Source: Trichoplax sp. H2 (taxonomy: Eukaryota; Placozoa; Uniplacotomia; Trichoplacea). Taken from it: 64,000 bases of DNA. Position numbers and translations under genes: made by a program. The stretch spans positions 1 to 64,000 of the forward strand of contig NOWV01000219.1 of NCBI GenBank assembly GCA_003344405.1, given 5' to 3'. Under the pieces are notes generated by a model. That model had not been told where the DNA came from, did not search any database, and saw only the letters and a list, made by a program, of their open reading frames with translations. This document shows positions 60,596 through 64,000 of the stretch, piece after piece; position 1 is the stretch's first letter, and the number at the start of each line of letters is the position of its first letter.

Positions 60596-63500
60596 TATGA
60601 AAGCTTCTTCTTTTAACTTGAAGTTTCAGTAGAGAGAGAAATTTTAATATCGAAGTTACTGCTAGTAAACGTTGATACAATTATGTAGTAGAACTGTAAT
60701 ACCTTGGCTTTTGCTTCCCGTCTTTTTAAATAAGATGGCTGATTGTTGCCTCGCAGCAGGACACCATTGACCGCCTAGTACGGTAATACCTTCTATATTT
60801 ATACAATGACTAAGCGATTAAGATGTCTCATGGGGGTCATGGAAAATCAGATGATATAAAAACAGTAGAGTATTCATAAAAAATTGGTAATAGATCATGA
60901 AGTTAGCAGCTAGTCTCAAACCGAATGGAGCAAGATCGGCTGGAAGCCAAGATGCACTGGAGTAGCCACTCCATACTTTATTGACTCAAAGGTAATCGGC
61001 TGAGAATGGAAAGAAAAAACTTCTTTTACAGCTATCATTATTACTAAGATGGTGACTAAAATAATCATGTGTATCAATTATTTCATAATTAAAATCAGCC
61101 AGGATTTGATCACAGCTAGGGAAGAGCAATTATCGTAAGACGCGAGTAATTTCGTACCTAAGTAAAGGCGAGCTTTGTCAAATTCAGCTACAGTATGTAA
61201 TGGACAATCAGCAGAGTGGACCATAATAACTGTTGCCATCTATGCATACGATGGCGTAATTACACGTACAACTTACAGTAACATGTTGTACTTGAAACTG
61301 CTAGAAGTAATTTGGTATTCACGGGCTAGATATCAAGGACGCTAAATAATATCAAAGTTTATTTCTTAACTAAAACAAATATAAATAGGGATATTTTGCG
61401 CTCCTTTTACAATAATATTTCTTATTTATGATTGCACGTCTGCCTTTTCCTCCGGAATAAATGACAGTAAATAAATAACTCATATTTTATAAGTATCACT
61501 AGTATAAAGATGATCTCTTCTACTGGATATTACGTCTATAACTTGTAGCCATTTTGTAAAGTTTTTCTTTTGAAATTAAATGTAATAATAGGTAGTGATT
61601 AACGTTGTCAGGAATACGGTCAGAGATAATCATTCTATCGAATTATTTTACTTTTAATAATAAAATAGCACGCTAATAAGCACAGAAAATCGGCAAAAAT
61701 TTATATCATTTTTTCAATCGTTACATTATATGATTAATTAAAATCCCTGGCGTACCTAATCATTATTTTCGAATTGCAAAAATAACAATTTCTTTGTGAG
61801 TTTGGTACTTTGATAATATTATTTTTGTCATGCATACTATCGGTTTTTACCACGTTTATTTTATTGTTACGTTATGTTAATAGATGAAGAGGATACTCAT
61901 TAGACGAAGATTTATTTCAGATTATACTTTAGGTACTTTTATGGATGATTCCAGCTGTAAATATATTATAGACAGAGTTCCATTTTAAATAGGTAAATAT
62001 GAACAATAATTTTAAATTACACCATTAATTAAAGGTAGCTGAATATGTTTTTATCATAGCCGTTGTTAGCCATTAATTACATTCTATATTGCTGTGCGTT
62101 ATTGCACAATCTCTATAAAGGTATATTACGATACGGACGCTTGTTCTAATTAGTAGACCACTTTTTAGTTAATTAGTTAGTCAGTTAGTTAGACAACTAG
62201 TTTGTCAATCGCTATTGAATTATCAAGACTACAATCTTGGTTGTCAAGATTTCATCAGTAATAAATAGCAGCGATTCTCTAACTACCTTGTCTACACTAT
62301 CAGCAACGCTATAACTATGCTATAGTATTCAGACGTTGGAACTGAACTATTTGGTGATATAGCTAATCTTGTCTCTTTAAGTCAGTCAGAGGCGCTCTTC
62401 TTAAGCGTTACTTGTGTAGATTTACTTTGTCTCTAGTGGTGTGTGACAAGGTGTCTGACCAAGTCATGTTAAGGGCTTTAATTAGGTAAGGATATTGCAG
62501 CTAATGAACTTCACCATTTCATTACACCTTTTTTAATCTAACCGTGATCGTCATATATGCATGGCCCATAACATCTACATTGCCCTCGAGCATCGTATAT
62601 GTTGCCCGTTTGGCATACATAGCCCGTAACAATGTTGCATTACATTTTGCTCAATGACAAGTCTGGTTACTTTAGCACTAGTGCCCTAGCGTTTCGTCAT
62701 TAATGGCTAGAAATTCATCAGAAACTAAGCAAGTATGCGAACTAGAATGCAGAATGAATCATGACATACCCTGCATATCATAAAGTATACCCTAATTGAC
62801 AGGGCTCGTGAGTTTATAAGATGCATAATAAAGGAATAAATTTTGCATATAGAAATGTGCGCAGCTCCCGGGGACATTCAGCTCGAAACTTTCTAACCTA
62901 TTGATGAAAATGTAGCAGAACTCTAGCAGACTATCATGGTGGCAAGAGATAATTATTAACTGCATAGATTTTCATTTTCTCACAGGTTTCATTGAAGAGT
63001 AAACGGTGCAAGGTATTGTTTTATTGTTGGCATAAGAGAACGAATTTAAATAATACTCTTACACCAAGTGAATCTCTTTCTGCTCATGGATCGCATTGAA
63101 TGAAATGGTGCCTTGCTTTGTCGCAGAAACACCTAAAGCTGCCTAAAGTAAGGATTTCCGTGCTGATCTAATGTTATCTACCAGATAAAATGGTAGCATA
63201 ATGAAGAAGCTACGGCTAGAAAGATGGTTTGAATAATAGTGAATTGGAGGCTAGACTTGCTAGATCGACGGGATTTAGTACAGATAGTGAATATTATGCT
63301 ATTATGCCATAACTTGTGTGGTGACAACGTTACTTTAGAAATGCTCCAATTTCACCATAGTATTTACTACTTTTTTTATTTAAACTTTAAAGACGCTAAA
63401 ATAGTTATCTAGCAAACCAATTTCAATTTTTTGTAACCTATTTTAGCCGCTCTAGCTATGAAACGCTGCTAGAAGCCAGCTCAATCAAAGTAGAATATGT

Positions 63501-64000
63501 GACTACGACTTGTTGTTTGTAATTCTGTATTGATGCACCCATGTTTGATTAAACGGATAGCTATATTTGATATAGTTAGGTTGCTTTGAATAGATATTAT
63601 CGTGAAGCTAATATTAGATGATTGCTAACTTCTATATTAGAAATTGTTGATGACTAATAGTAGCCAGTTGACTAATTATGGTACAAGATTTATGTAGCTA
63701 GAAACATCGTAGTTGTTAAGATGCCCATCGGAGAAAGGGCCTAGATGTTAATAGAAGAGTATTGACATCTTAAGTAGAATGATTTAGATTGTATAAAATA
63801 ATGATGTACTATTAGAGAAAAGTATTTTGTTTGATGACTTATGTCCGATTGTAGATTAATCAAGTTGCCATAAATGGATTTAACGTAATGTTTACATAGG
63901 AGAAGAGACTTCACTTCGCTTTGAGCTCGGAATACTCTCGATTTTACACTAGATTCTAGTAGTAATTGATCATTGCTCTACTATTTTTAAAACCTTGTAA
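60596..64000. other. Right flank, no gene recognised
   Basis: No in-phase exon chain found. It includes a short TTAG-like simple repeat near 62166-62200, a minus-strand cysteine-rich open stretch at 62538-62639, and a locally GC-richer piece at about 60900-60985 with no RNA-gene signature that I can confirm. Confidence 0.5.
62538..62639 (-). other. Short cysteine-rich open stretch
   Basis: 33 codons with six cysteines (CNIVTGYVCQ, GQCRCYGPC) before a stop. A stop codon lies immediately upstream with no AG acceptor between, so it cannot be a normal exon as it stands. The same strand in another frame also gives a cysteine phrase (HCYGLCMPNG), because the DNA contains a diverged internal repeat (tgttacgggctatgta / tgttatgggccatgca). 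Possibly a decayed cysteine-rich gene. Confidence 0.2.

Noticed and set aside
60900-60985. GC-richer piece as a structured RNA or tiny peptide
   Set aside because: A 24-codon ATG frame exists, but there is no domain, no splice context and no RNA family signature I can verify.
1-64000. CRISPR arrays, intact transposons, rRNA genes
   Set aside because: None seen. Repeats present are diverged or tied to assembly gaps, and no transposase or reverse transcriptase frame was recognised.

Overview
This is an AT-rich eukaryotic window with four 20-base N gaps. It reads as an early-branching animal, most likely a placozoan (Trichoplax-like). That is an inference from the gene content (animal nitric oxide synthase, adhesion GPCR, SPOP-type MATH-BTB protein), the many short GT-AG introns and the very long 42-residue TPR array; no sequence search was possible. 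Most coding exons are under 200 bases. I built the gene models by reading exons against remembered family consensus and checking that splice phases add up to one frame. The models ending at 13792, 25340, 37138, 44657, 53405 and 58914 each close exactly, but all remain predictions.

Layout. 1-3767: no gene found. 3768-13792 (+): complete nitric oxide synthase, 31 exons, 1117 codons. 13793-17017: no clear gene; contains a degenerate duplication and two assembly gaps flanked by duplicated sequence. 17018-21457 (-): intronless protein of about 30 kinesin-light-chain-type TPRs, interrupted by a gap flanked by duplicated sequence. 21458-25339: intergenic, with an old direct duplication. 25340-33306 (-): complete adhesion GPCR, 24 exons, 852 codons (signal peptide, EGF, Ig, HormR, GAIN/GPS, 7TM). 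33307-37137: intergenic, with a degenerate repeat family and a gap carrying a displaced fragment also found at the left edge of the window. 37138-41451 (-): 14-exon, 786-codon protein of unknown function with beta-propeller-like stretches; a possible small gene diverges from its start. 44657-47097 (-): complete SPOP-like MATH-BTB E3 adaptor, 8 exons, 370 codons, apparently with one GC-AG intron. 53405-55179 and 58914-60595 (-): two paralogous 5-exon genes for small secreted saposin-B-domain proteins (130 and 129 residues). The rest of 47098-64000 has no confident gene, only possible gene relics and a few coding-like exons.

The genes are not an operon and form no obvious pathway: a signalling enzyme, a receptor, a ubiquitin-ligase adaptor, scaffold-like repeat proteins and secreted lipid-binding-type proteins sit side by side. 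The points most worth following are the GPS motif without the normal cleavage triad, the saposin-like gene pair, the TPR unit-number discrepancy across its gap, and the uncharacterised propeller-like gene.
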